DNA of 64,000 nt from CAVRXT01 sp049644285 (GTDB lineage: Bacteria > Acidobacteriota > Terriglobia > Acidiferrales > UBA7541): NCBI GenBank assembly GCA_049644285.1, contig JBARRP010000107.1:1-64000 (forward strand). The letters are read 5' to 3'. Below are positions 7,184 to 15,602 of the stretch, piece by piece. The first letter of the stretch is position 1. Each line of letters opens with the position of its first letter. The notes beneath the pieces were generated by a model. It was not told the origin of the DNA. It searched no databases and was given only the letters and a program-made list of their open reading frames with translations. A program made the translations under genes and the position numbers.

Positions 7184-7283
7184 CCGTTTCCGCTCGCGGA
7201 TCGGTCCTCTCTTCGCCTGTCGTAAGTCCGCGGATGCCAAGACGTGAGATGAGCATCCGTCTCTAGTAAGTCAACGCGGAACA

Positions 7284-7367
7284 AATAACGCTTGACATGG
7301 CGAATCATGAGAAGCAGAATCTTTCCATTCACAGGGTGTAGTGGCTGTACCCACTATGTGCGTTATT
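7284..7367. promoter_or_regulatory. Promoter with nested inverted repeats upstream of TonB receptor
   Basis: TTGACA at 7292-7297 with a 17-bp spacer to CAGAAT (7315-7320) is a plausible promoter reading toward the receptor gene. An outer inverted repeat, AATAACGC (7284-7291) and GCGTTATT (7360-7367), encloses it. Inside lies a perfect palindrome TAGTGG-CTGTAC-CCACTA at 7339-7356, just downstream of the likely start point. IclR proteins bind palindromes near their target promoters, so the upstream regulator is the natural candidate; this is inference. Confidence 0.5.
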
Positions 7368-7483
7368 CGAACAGGAATGGCGTCCACTTTTACGGCTTTT
7401 TTCGCTGATTGAGCAATTCGCACCTAATTGTGGGTGGGGGCTGGGGGCCTGGTTCCAGATTAACTCTTGGACAGGAGACAGAA

Positions 7484-10400
7484 ATGAGTTCTTTACGGAA
7501 AGCTTTGCAATTGCTGGGTGGGACTATTGCGGTGCTTCTCCTCTGCCTACCGCTGTTTTCACAGGCCAATTTTGGCCGTATCCTCGGAACCGTCACTGAC
7601 CTGAGCGGCGGCGTGATGGCGGGCACCACCGTAACTGTCATTGACACGCAAAGAGGTGTCACGCGAACCTTGACCACCGATCAGGCCGGAGAGTATCTCG
7701 CTACCAACCTCCAGCCCGGCGACTATACGGTTCGCGCCGAGTCCAAGGGGTTCAAGACCGTTCAACGCCAGAACATCGCGTTGGAGGTCGGCAAGGACGT
7801 TCGTGTGGACCTGAGCCTTCAGCCCGGCGAGCAGAGCCAGACGGTCACCGTCACCGAGCAGGTCCCCGATGTGGACACCACCAGCGCCACCCTGGGCGGA
7901 ACCATCAACAACGAGACGATCAACGACCTGCCCTTGAATGGCCGCAACTACCAGAACCTGCTGGGCCTGCGCCCGGGAGTCATGACCCAGCCGGGCGGCT
8001 CACCCTGGACCCAGAGCACCAATAACGTCCGTCCTGACGAGACGGCCTGGATGGTGGACGGCATTATCAACGCCAATTTTTTTGACGCCCGCCCCGTCAT
8101 GGGTTTTCCGAGTCCATTCAGCGATGCGGCGACGATCTTGCCCGTGGACGCCATCCAGGAGTTCAACCTCGAGGAAAATCCCAAGGCGGAGTTCGGTTGG
8201 AAGCCTGGCGCTGTGGTGAACGTGGGAATCAAATCGGGGACCAATACTCTTCACGGCTCGGGTTACGCGTTTGGCCGCAGCGATTCCTGGGACGCGCGCA
8301 ACTTCTTCAACGTCAAGCCCGCGCCCAATGGATCGTGTGCGGTTAACTCATCCTTCGCGGCTGCATGTAACAAGACGCCAGCAGAGTTGAAGCAGTACGG
8401 CGGCGTGTTGGGCGGGCCGATCAAGAAAGACAAACTGTTCTTCTTCGCCGGCTATGAGGGCCTGCGTTCCCTCATCGGCAACGCGTTTCCCGTGCAAGTT
8501 CCTGCAACCGGCTCGCTACCAACTCCAGCCCTTGCAAATTGTCAAGCCGGCGCGACCGGCGACTGTGCCAAAAGCATGACGGATGCCATCAAGGATTTGC
8601 AGTTGCACGGCGTGAAGCTGAGCCCGGTCAGCTTGGCCTTGATGGGATGTACCGCGACGCCGACGTGCACAGGCGGCCTCATCACGGGCGCCCCTGGGAA
8701 TTCGAACGGCTACCTCAGCACTTTCCCCAATCAGAATGCCAGCGACAACGGGATAGCGAAAATCGACTACCACATCAACAGCAAAAACACGCTCAATGGC
8801 ATGTTCTTTCTCGGTAACTATACCGCGAACGGAGAAGATCATCCCTTCGTGAATAAAGCGTTCACGAACACTACTCCGATACGCGGGTGGACGACTGTCG
8901 AAAGCTGGATTTGGACCCCCAACTCCACCCTCGTTAACGAACTGCGGTTTGGCTACACCCGCATTAATTTCAACTTTGTCAACGACGACGTCAACATACC
9001 CGCTGATGGCAAGGGCTATCCCATCAACACGGGCGTGACAAATCCGAAGGTAGGCGGGATGCCGAATATCTACATTGCGCCGTTCGGCAGTCCCGGTGGC
9101 GGTTTTTCCTTTGGCACCGCCTCAAACCGTCCCCAATATTATTCCCCCAACCCGTATTACGAGTTTACGGACTCTATTGGGTATTTGAAGGGCAAGCACG
9201 GCCTCAAGTTCGGCGGCTCGGTAGCGCACATCGAGGCCGAAAACGGAGTTTTTCCCTTCGGCCGGGGGGGGTTATTTTACAACGGCGGTAACTTGTTTGG
9301 TGGTGCCACGCCTTCCACGCCGCTCGAAGACTTCTTCGCCGGAGCTCTGTCGAGCGGGCAACTCCTCAGCGGCAACGCGTTGCTCAAGACGACTTGGATG
9401 CATTACGCAGGGTTTGTTCAGGATGACTGGCGCGTCACCCCGAAATTAACGGTTAATCTGGGCCTGCGTTACGAATACCACTCGCCGATCAAAGAGTCCA
9501 ATGGTCTCCTGGGCAGCTTCGATCCGAACCTTGGAATGGTGCAGCAGGGCAAACAGATTCCTAGTCTATGGAAGCCCTATCGCAAGGACTTCTCGCCGCG
9601 CTTGGGTTTTGCCTGGGATGTCACGGGCAAAGGGACGACCGTGGTCCGCGGCGGGTTCAGTATCATTTACTCGTCGTACGTCCTGGAAACGTTCCTGGGG
9701 GAATTCGGCCTCCAGAACTCTGCTGCAACCAGTCCGGCCGCCGTGCCTACGGCAGCTCAGCTTTTTAGTAGTGGTAACGGAACAACATTCACGCAGGGTA
9801 CCGGCACGATCAAACTCGGCGTGGTCTCTTTCGCTCCCAACCAGCTCTGCTGGGACCCCGCGACGGCTTGCGGCAAACCCGGCCAAGCAACGGTGTTCCC
9901 CGGGGCGGCGGTACCACAATGTGGAACTGGCAAGGGTGGAGACCCAAGCCCGTGCAACCTCTTGGGCGTGGACCCGAATCTCAGCGACCCCTACATCACG
10001 AATTGGAACCTCGGTATCCAGCACGCCTTCACCAGCAACCTCTCGTTGGACCTCAGCTATGTCGGTAATCGCGGCACAAACCTGATTGGTTTTAGGGACA
10101 TCAATCAGCAAATTCCCACCGCAGCGGGCAATGGCGCCCGTCCGTTTGGCGTCAAATTCCCATACCTGGGCTTTATCAACTTTGCGTCGAACCAGGCCCA
10201 TTCCAACTTCAACAGCCTGCAGGCGACCCTGAGCGAGCGGGCTTCTCACGGGCTGTCTTTCATCGTTGGTTACACTTACGCTCATGGCCTCGACAACGGT
10301 TCCCTGAATCGTTTTGGACAGCTCCCGCAGGACAGCACCCGGCCGGGCCTCGAATATGCTAGCAGCGACTTCGACATCAGGCACCGGCTTACCCTGACAA

Positions 10401-11125
10401 CCACTTACAACATTCCCGGGAAACAGGGTTTTGGCCAGTTACTGGAAGGCTGGCAGATCAACTCCATCGTGAACCTTCAGTCCCCCCAGCCGTGGAACGT
10501 TTGGGACTCCGGCAATAATTTCAGCGGGAACGGGGAGAGTGCTGATCGCTGGGATATTTTCGGAAACCCCTCCGGCTTCAAGTCCAGCGCGATTTCCATT
10601 CCCTACTGCAATGGCTTCACTGTTGGCGCTGGGAATACTATTAACACCAGCAGCGTTAGTTGCTCCGAAACAAGCCCGACTTTGGCCGGCCCTACTACCC
10701 TCCCCGCGTCGCTCGGTAGCGCGTGTTCGGCAGTCGCTCCCGACGCCACTACGCTGGCGAAGGGTGGCTGCTTCGTAGCCAGCAGCGGGGTCTTGGTTCC
10801 TCCCAAAGCAGGAACCTTTGGCAATATGGGCCGGAACCTCTTCCGCGACTCAGGCTTCAAGAACTGGGATCTCTCTGTGTTCAAGACCTTCACGGTCAAG
10901 GAGCGGTTTAGCGCCCAGTTCCGCGCCGAGGTGTTCAACGTACTCAATCACCCCAACATCGCCAATCCGTACGGTGCATCGAATTTCGGTGGTGTCGGGG
11001 ATTCCCTCAACGGGCCCGGGACGTTCGGCTGCGGGTGTGGCACGCCCGACGTCATAGCCGGGAACAACCTCATCGGTTCGGGAAGCGCCCGGGTGATGCA
11101 ACTCGGGTTGAAGCTGAAGTTCTAA
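7484..11125 (+). CDS. Oar-like TonB-dependent receptor
   Basis: 1213 residues from ATG 7484, preceded by AGGAGA. A signal peptide is clear (SLRKALQLLGGTIAVLLLCL, cleavage after FSQA). Residues about 28-115 form a carboxypeptidase-regulatory-like beta sandwich (ILGTVTDLSGGVMAGTTVTV, YLATNLQPGDYTVRAESKGF). A plug domain follows (NDLPLNGRNYQNLLGLRPGV), then a long beta barrel ending in VMQLGLKLKF with a terminal aromatic. This architecture is the hallmark of the expanded Oar-like receptor families of Acidobacteriota. It would import a bulky or scarce substrate across the outer membrane using TonB energy. Its position inside an aromatic-acid locus suggests a plant-derived aromatic or oligomer, which is inferred. 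No frameshift was seen. Confidence 0.9.
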   Translation: MSSLRKALQLLGGTIAVLLLCLPLFSQANFGRILGTVTDLSGGVMAGTTVTVIDTQRGVTRTLTTDQAGEYLATNLQPGDYTVRAESKGFKTVQRQNIALEVGKDVRVDLSLQPGEQSQTVTVTEQVPDVDTTSATLGGTINNETINDLPLNGRNYQNLLGLRPGVMTQPGGSPWTQSTNNVRPDETAWMVDGIINANFFDARPVMGFPSPFSDAATILPVDAIQEFNLEENPKAEFGWKPGAVVNVGIKSGTNTLHGSGYAFGRSDSWDARNFFNVKPAPNGSCAVNSSFAAACNKTPAELKQYGGVLGGPIKKDKLFFFAGYEGLRSLIGNAFPVQVPATGSLPTPALANCQAGATGDCAKSMTDAIKDLQLHGVKLSPVSLALMGCTATPTCTGGLITGAPGNSNGYLSTFPNQNASDNGIAKIDYHINSKNTLNGMFFLGNYTANGEDHPFVNKAFTNTTPIRGWTTVESWIWTPNSTLVNELRFGYTRINFNFVNDDVNIPADGKGYPINTGVTNPKVGGMPNIYIAPFGSPGGGFSFGTASNRPQYYSPNPYYEFTDSIGYLKGKHGLKFGGSVAHIEAENGVFPFGRGGLFYNGGNLFGGATPSTPLEDFFAGALSSGQLLSGNALLKTTWMHYAGFVQDDWRVTPKLTVNLGLRYEYHSPIKESNGLLGSFDPNLGMVQQGKQIPSLWKPYRKDFSPRLGFAWDVTGKGTTVVRGGFSIIYSSYVLETFLGEFGLQNSAATSPAAVPTAAQLFSSGNGTTFTQGTGTIKLGVVSFAPNQLCWDPATACGKPGQATVFPGAAVPQCGTGKGGDPSPCNLLGVDPNLSDPYITNWNLGIQHAFTSNLSLDLSYVGNRGTNLIGFRDINQQIPTAAGNGARPFGVKFPYLGFINFASNQAHSNFNSLQATLSERASHGLSFIVGYTYAHGLDNGSLNRFGQLPQDSTRPGLEYASSDFDIRHRLTLTTTYNIPGKQGFGQLLEGWQINSIVNLQSPQPWNVWDSGNNFSGNGESADRWDIFGNPSGFKSSAISIPYCNGFTVGAGNTINTSSVSCSETSPTLAGPTTLPASLGSACSAVAPDATTLAKGGCFVASSGVLVPPKAGTFGNMGRNLFRDSGFKNWDLSVFKTFTVKERFSAQFRAEVFNVLNHPNIANPYGASNFGGVGDSLNGPGTFGCGCGTPDVIAGNNLIGSGSARVMQLGLKLKF

Positions 11126-11140
11126 TCAGTCCGGCAAGTT

Positions 11141-11168
11141 CGAGGGGGGTGCAAAATCACCCCCCTCG
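11141..11168 (+). terminator. Strong GC hairpin after receptor gene
   Basis: An 11-bp perfect stem, CGAGGGGGGTG paired with CACCCCCCTCG, closes a 6-nt CAAAAT loop, starting 16 nt after the receptor stop codon. There is no T tract after it, so it may end transcription with Rho or mainly protect the mRNA 3' end. Confidence 0.65.
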
Positions 11169-11402
11169 GACCTTGCATCACTCCAGAAGGCAACCCATCC
11201 GCACTGATTCGCACGCCAAATCCACGAGCCTCCAACTCCCGTCAGCCCCGCAGAGTCCTCGGAATCACCCCTCGAATAGTCTTTGGGCGCCCTGCTAAGG
11301 AACCTCGTGCCACTTTGGGTGGTAATGCGTATACTTGCGCCCACGCGAGTTTGCGGACATACGCGGCTCCTGCATTTCCATCAGTTGATCAGGGGGTCTT
11401 TC

Positions 11403-12266
11403 GTGCGTCTCTGTCAGTTCGATAATAACCGGCTGGGATTGGTCGACAGTGGCTTGGTAGGCGACGTGACGTCGGTCCTGGATGAGCTGCCGAGTCAGCG
11501 CTACCCGTTTCCGCTGGGAGACGCTTTCATTGCGGCTCTGCCGGCGCTGCGAGAGCGCATTGTAGCCGCTGCCTCTCTCGCTCCAACCAGGCCCATGTCC
11601 AGGGTGCGCTTGCTTAGCCCCGTAGCCAACCCGAGCAAGGTCATGGGCGCCCCAGTTAATTATCAGAAGCATTTAGCGGAGGTGGCGGCCGATCCCAATC
11701 TCCATCACCAGAACAAGGCCCACATCCAGGCCATCCATCAGTCTGGCTTCTTCCTGAAGGCGACCAGTTCGGTTGTGGGGGCTACCGAAGGTGTCGTGAT
11801 TCGCCATCCGGAGCGGCGCACAGACCACGAGGTGGAACTGGCCGTAGTTATTGGCAAGAGCGCCGCTTCCGTGGCGCGGGAAGATGCACTCAACTTCGTC
11901 GCCGGATATTGTATCGGCCTCGACATCTCGATTCGAGGTCCCGAGGATCGCAGCCTGCGGAAGTCGGTCGACACCTACACCGTGCTGGGCCCCTGGTTGG
12001 TGACTTCTGACGAATTGCCAGATCCGTCTGGTCTCGATCTTTCCATCACCGTCAACGGCGAGCTCCGGCAAGAGGCCAACACCCGCGACCTCATTCTTGG
12101 CATTCCCGAGCTCATCGAGTTTGCCTCATCCTTCTACACCCTGCTGCCCGGTGATGTCTTGTTGACTGGAACGCCAGAGGGAGTAGGGCCGATCCGCCCA
12201 GGCGACGTGATGCATGCGCGGATCGACGGCATCGGCGAGATGGTGGTCCCTGTCCGAGCCGCCTAG
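11403..12266 (+). CDS. Fumarylacetoacetate hydrolase family protein
   Basis: 287 residues from GTG 11403, which has AGGGGG about 6 nt upstream; the frame is open farther left but without homology. The FAH catalytic domain occupies about 90-285: KVMGAPVNYQKHL, GFFLKATSSVVG, the metal-binding Glu stretch DHEVELAVVIGKSA, GYCIGLDISIR, and the C-terminal GDVLLTGTPEGVGPI. Members hydrolyse C-C bonds in acylpyruvates, including fumarylpyruvate produced in the gentisate pathway. With a gentisate dioxygenase gene convergent 125 bp away, fumarylpyruvate or maleylpyruvate hydrolase is the favoured role. No maleylpyruvate isomerase is seen nearby, so direct maleylpyruvate cleavage is possible. Confidence 0.85.
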   Translation: MRLCQFDNNRLGLVDSGLVGDVTSVLDELPSQRYPFPLGDAFIAALPALRERIVAAASLAPTRPMSRVRLLSPVANPSKVMGAPVNYQKHLAEVAADPNLHHQNKAHIQAIHQSGFFLKATSSVVGATEGVVIRHPERRTDHEVELAVVIGKSAASVAREDALNFVAGYCIGLDISIRGPEDRSLRKSVDTYTVLGPWLVTSDELPDPSGLDLSITVNGELRQEANTRDLILGIPELIEFASSFYTLLPGDVLLTGTPEGVGPIRPGDVMHARIDGIGEMVVPVRAA

Positions 12267-12295
12267 CTCATACCTCTCACGACACCAGCGCGTCC

Positions 12296-12371
12296 CGTGG
12301 CACGGCCTTCAGGCTGTGCGCTTTTCGCGCAAGAGAATCCGGACGGGCACAGGCTGAAGCCCGCGCTACCT
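12296..12371. repeat. REP-like imperfect palindrome
   Basis: Between the two convergent genes, CCGTGGCACGGCCTTCAGGC is followed about 35 nt later by GGGCACAGGCTGAAGCCCGC, its imperfect reverse complement, with a GCGCTACC end. Together they can fold into a long hairpin. Elements with this 'GGCACxGGCTTCAGCC' wording are dispersed in acidobacterial intergenic regions (general knowledge). It may also act as a bidirectional terminator here. Confidence 0.6.
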
Positions 12372-12391
12372 GTTCTTTTGCTGTTAATGCT

Positions 12392-13453
12392 TCATGCGGA
12401 GTTTTTGTCGCGTTGTTCACGCCATATGCCGAGTTTTTCCTGGGCTACGCGGTCGGAAAAACTGAACAGCACTGCCTCCTTCTCTGCTGCATGCTGCTGA
12501 GGAGCCCAGCTCGGCACGACAAAGATGTCATTTTCCGCCCAGTCGAATGATGTCTCGCCTACATGGCTGCGTCCCTTCCCTTCGATGACGAGGAACACAG
12601 TGCCATCGGTCGAACGGTAAGGCGCCGTCTCAAAGCCCGCCGGGATCAGTTGAATCGCCGCACTCATCGTCGGCATCACCGGGCCGCCCGTAAGTGGGTT
12701 GGCGTAGCGCAGCTTCACTCCATGGCAAGGATCCACCGGACCGTTTCGATACAAGGTGGCAAGAGTCTCGCGCGCACGCTCATATCGATAGTTCAACAGG
12801 GGTGACGAGAGCGACCTCGGCGGCGCACTTTCCGGAAGCAGCGCTCCTCCATAGCGAGCCTCGCAATCGAGCGCCGGGCGGGAAGCCGGAAAATCACCCT
12901 CATAATGTTCGAAGAAGCTGGTAGCGAATAAATTGACGATCGGTACATCAAGCCCGTCGAGCCAGATCACCGGATCCGCTCCGTCGTTCCCGTGATCGTG
13001 CCAGGTCCAACTAGGCGTGATGATGAAGTCGCCGCGCGCCATCGGGGTGCGTTCCCCATCAACCGCCGTATAAGCGCGCGACCCCTCAAGAATCAAACGT
13101 AATGCACTGGCTGTGTGTCGATGGGCGCCGGCTCGTTCGCCTGGAAGCAATAACTGCAGCCCCGCATAGAGCGAGCCCGTAATTTGTGATTGGCCCGGAA
13201 TTCCCGGGTTCTCGAGAACAAGCACCCGCCGCTCCGCCTCCTCGACCGATAGCAACGATCCCGACGCGATGAGATGCGGGCGAACTGCTGCAAATCGCCA
13301 GCGGACAGGCTGGGCAGCCGGCTGAGGCGAGCGCGTGACCAGTGTACTGATGCGCTCCCACAACGGAGCCAGATTGTGCTCCGCGATCCGGTCGTAATAG
13401 GCCTTGCGCGCATCCGATGCTTGCGCCGGCGTCACACGAGCTGATGAAGTCAT
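12392..13453 (-). CDS. Gentisate 1,2-dioxygenase
   Basis: 353 residues; ATG at 13453 has AGGAGGAG 7 nt upstream. A bicupin dioxygenase: the first cupin contains GAHRHTASALRLILEG, whose His residues bind Fe(II), and the matching second motif TPSWTWHDHGN; the second cupin lies around 260-345 and ends in WAENDIFVVPSWAPQQH. The N-terminal LAPLWERISTLVT is typical of gentisate dioxygenases. The enzyme opens the ring of 2,5-dihydroxybenzoate to maleylpyruvate in the cytoplasm. The FAA-type hydrolase and the AAHS transporter on either side complete the pathway logic. A 1-hydroxy-2-naphthoate or salicylate dioxygenase is the main alternative within the same family. Confidence 0.88.
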   Translation of the reverse strand: MTSSARVTPAQASDARKAYYDRIAEHNLAPLWERISTLVTRSPQPAAQPVRWRFAAVRPHLIASGSLLSVEEAERRVLVLENPGIPGQSQITGSLYAGLQLLLPGERAGAHRHTASALRLILEGSRAYTAVDGERTPMARGDFIITPSWTWHDHGNDGADPVIWLDGLDVPIVNLFATSFFEHYEGDFPASRPALDCEARYGGALLPESAPPRSLSSPLLNYRYERARETLATLYRNGPVDPCHGVKLRYANPLTGGPVMPTMSAAIQLIPAGFETAPYRSTDGTVFLVIEGKGRSHVGETSFDWAENDIFVVPSWAPQQHAAEKEAVLFSFSDRVAQEKLGIWREQRDKNSA

Positions 13454-13572
13454 GGCTGACTCCTCCTCGAGCGCTGAGCGTTGCGGTTGTGAGGACCATT
13501 ATACGTTAAAGAGAGCGCGGGGCGTTCTCCATTGCGCGCGATGCGACGATCTCGCTCATGCGCTCCGCTCGA

Positions 13573-14934
13573 TCACACCGAGCCCGCATCGAGCTCCGGA
13601 TGATAAGCATCGGCATGACCTCTAAGCCGGTTGCCGAGCATGACTGCAACCGCCGCACACAGAGCGGGGAACGCTCCAGCAAGGAAGACCTGTTGCGGAC
13701 TCCATCCCCACGACAACATCATGCCCGCGAGCACCGGGCCAACGATCGAGCCGATGCGTCCGACCCCCAAAGCCCAGCCAACACCTGTGGAGCGTATCGA
13801 CGTCGGGTAGAAACCCGCGGCGAGCGCATTGATCCCTCCTTGCGCCCCCGTGACACAGAAACCCAAGACGCACGTCACCGTGACGATGAGCGGCAACGAG
13901 GCGCCGACAAAAGCCAGCGACCCGATGAACAAGGCGCACAATCCGAACTCAGCCAGTAGCAGCACAGAGGCGCCGGATACATTCATCAGAGGCCCTTCCA
14001 CGAGGGTTCCCACGATGCCGCCCAGGCTGAACAGCGAGGTCGCCGTGACCCCCGCCGAGACAGACATACCCGACTGCCGCAACAGTGCGGGCAGCCAATT
14101 CACCACAAAATACATAATCAGGAGATTCATAAAGAATGGAACCCACAACAGGATGGTCCCGGCTGCGCGTCCTTCGGTAAACAGGTGTTTGACCGGAAGG
14201 CCCTCATGCTGTTCGTCAACCGCGACCGGGGGGCTCACGGGAACGCCGGCGAGGTCCGGTGAAATCCGCGCCATGATCCTGGAAATTTTTCGTGGATCAC
14301 CGCCGCGGACGCTTAAGAACCGGACCGACTCAGGAAGCATCTTGATTAACAGGAGGGCAACCCCGAAGGGCAACAGTCCGCCGATATAGAAGACCGATCG
14401 CCAGCCTAACGTGGGGATCAACACCGAGCTGGCCATGCCGCAAACAAACCCGCCCGTCGGCATTCCCGCAAACAACACCGCCACAATAACTGTCTGGAGA
14501 CGCTTCGGCGAATACTCGCAGGCGAGAGAGACAACATTGGGCATCGCACCGCCCAGCCCCAGACCGGTCAAGAAGCGGAAAACCAGCAACTCGTTGAAGG
14601 AGGTCGCGCGAGCCGTAAGCACCGCGAAGATTCCGAACGTAATAGCGGAGACTACAACCGGCCACTTCCGGCCCCAACGGTCGGCGATGGGGCCGGTTGC
14701 CATCGCCGCGATCATCAAGCCAAACAAACTCGCGGAAAAAATTGGCCCAAATGTTTTCAGCGGGATACTCAGCGTTTCCGATATGGAAGGCGCAAGGAAC
14801 CCGATCGTCTGTGCATCAAAGCCATCCAGAACCAGCACCACGCCGCACAGCGCGATCGCCCAGATTTGAAAGCGGCTCAGCGGCCGCTGGTCGATTATTT
14901 CGCCCACCGTCAGCGGGCGCGATGCGCTAGCCAC
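13573..14934 (-). CDS. MFS aromatic acid:H+ symporter, AAHS family
   Basis: 453 residues from GTG 14934 (GAGG about 6 nt upstream). Twelve hydrophobic segments are visible. The first carries VLVLDGFDAQTIGFLAP, where the DGFD acidic pair is characteristic of the AAHS group (PcaK, GenK, MhpT). The loop 2-3 signature GPIADRWGRKWPVV and the motif FLTGLGLGGAMPN are also present, and ESVRFL starts the central loop. It would import gentisate, hydroxybenzoates or similar anions with protons. It is upstream of the dioxygenase gene on the same strand, 119 bp apart, consistent with co-transcription. The substrate is inferred from context. Confidence 0.87.
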   Translation of the reverse strand: MASASRPLTVGEIIDQRPLSRFQIWAIALCGVVLVLDGFDAQTIGFLAPSISETLSIPLKTFGPIFSASLFGLMIAAMATGPIADRWGRKWPVVVSAITFGIFAVLTARATSFNELLVFRFLTGLGLGGAMPNVVSLACEYSPKRLQTVIVAVLFAGMPTGGFVCGMASSVLIPTLGWRSVFYIGGLLPFGVALLLIKMLPESVRFLSVRGGDPRKISRIMARISPDLAGVPVSPPVAVDEQHEGLPVKHLFTEGRAAGTILLWVPFFMNLLIMYFVVNWLPALLRQSGMSVSAGVTATSLFSLGGIVGTLVEGPLMNVSGASVLLLAEFGLCALFIGSLAFVGASLPLIVTVTCVLGFCVTGAQGGINALAAGFYPTSIRSTGVGWALGVGRIGSIVGPVLAGMMLSWGWSPQQVFLAGAFPALCAAVAVMLGNRLRGHADAYHPELDAGSV

Positions 14935-15602
14935 GACTACCTCACTTCCGAAACATGCAATTCTGTAGCGGCTAGAAAACTGATTCGTGGCGTGTTTTCA
15001 AGGAGTTGGCATTTTGCGACTGTCGTTTCCTGTAGCGAGCAGAAAAAGACAAAGACAGTGATGAGGTTCCTCGCTCTGCTCCCTTCGACGAGCCTCGGGG
15101 CGGGCGGGACGAACACGGTCGTGTTCACCTTTTCGTCAGAAACGTTGCGTTTTGTATCGATCTGGAGAGATCTAGGCTGTTTGTTTTCAATGAGTTGAGT
15201 GAGATTTGGTTTTATTTCGTGTATCGATCGCTTGCGATAAGCCTCTCCTTTAGTTTCAATCAGTTGCGTCGCGATGAGTTCGGCAGTCACGTACTTTCTC
15301 CGCTTTGTCCGGGCTTCCAGTCTCCAGCGTCCGGCTCCGGTTTCGCGAGTCGGTGCGGCGACGCTCGCCACAACCCGGATGTCCTGAATGCATTCAACCT
15401 TACGAGTACAGCGTCGAGCGTCGAGCATCCAGCCTCCAGCTTTCGAGACTACTCCTAGCACGATGCGAGCGGGGTTGGAAGGACGTAGTGTTGTGGATAC
15501 AGCTCCAAAGAAAAGTTCCTGCCACAGCCACCTTGCAGGAGGCTCTGGTCCGAGGGAGGCTGCATTGACTTGGCAGCGCAGGCAACCTAAGATGCCCAGC
15601 AA
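14935..15602. other. Long divergent intergenic region
   Basis: 668 bp between the transporter and a kinase gene. No convincing gene on either strand; a 235-codon minus-strand frame here has no family resemblance and odd composition. The part at 15311-15437 contains several copies of the short words CCAGCxTCC and GCGTCGAGC, a low-complexity pattern seen again at 58441-58462. The rest shows nothing I recognise. Confidence 0.5.
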
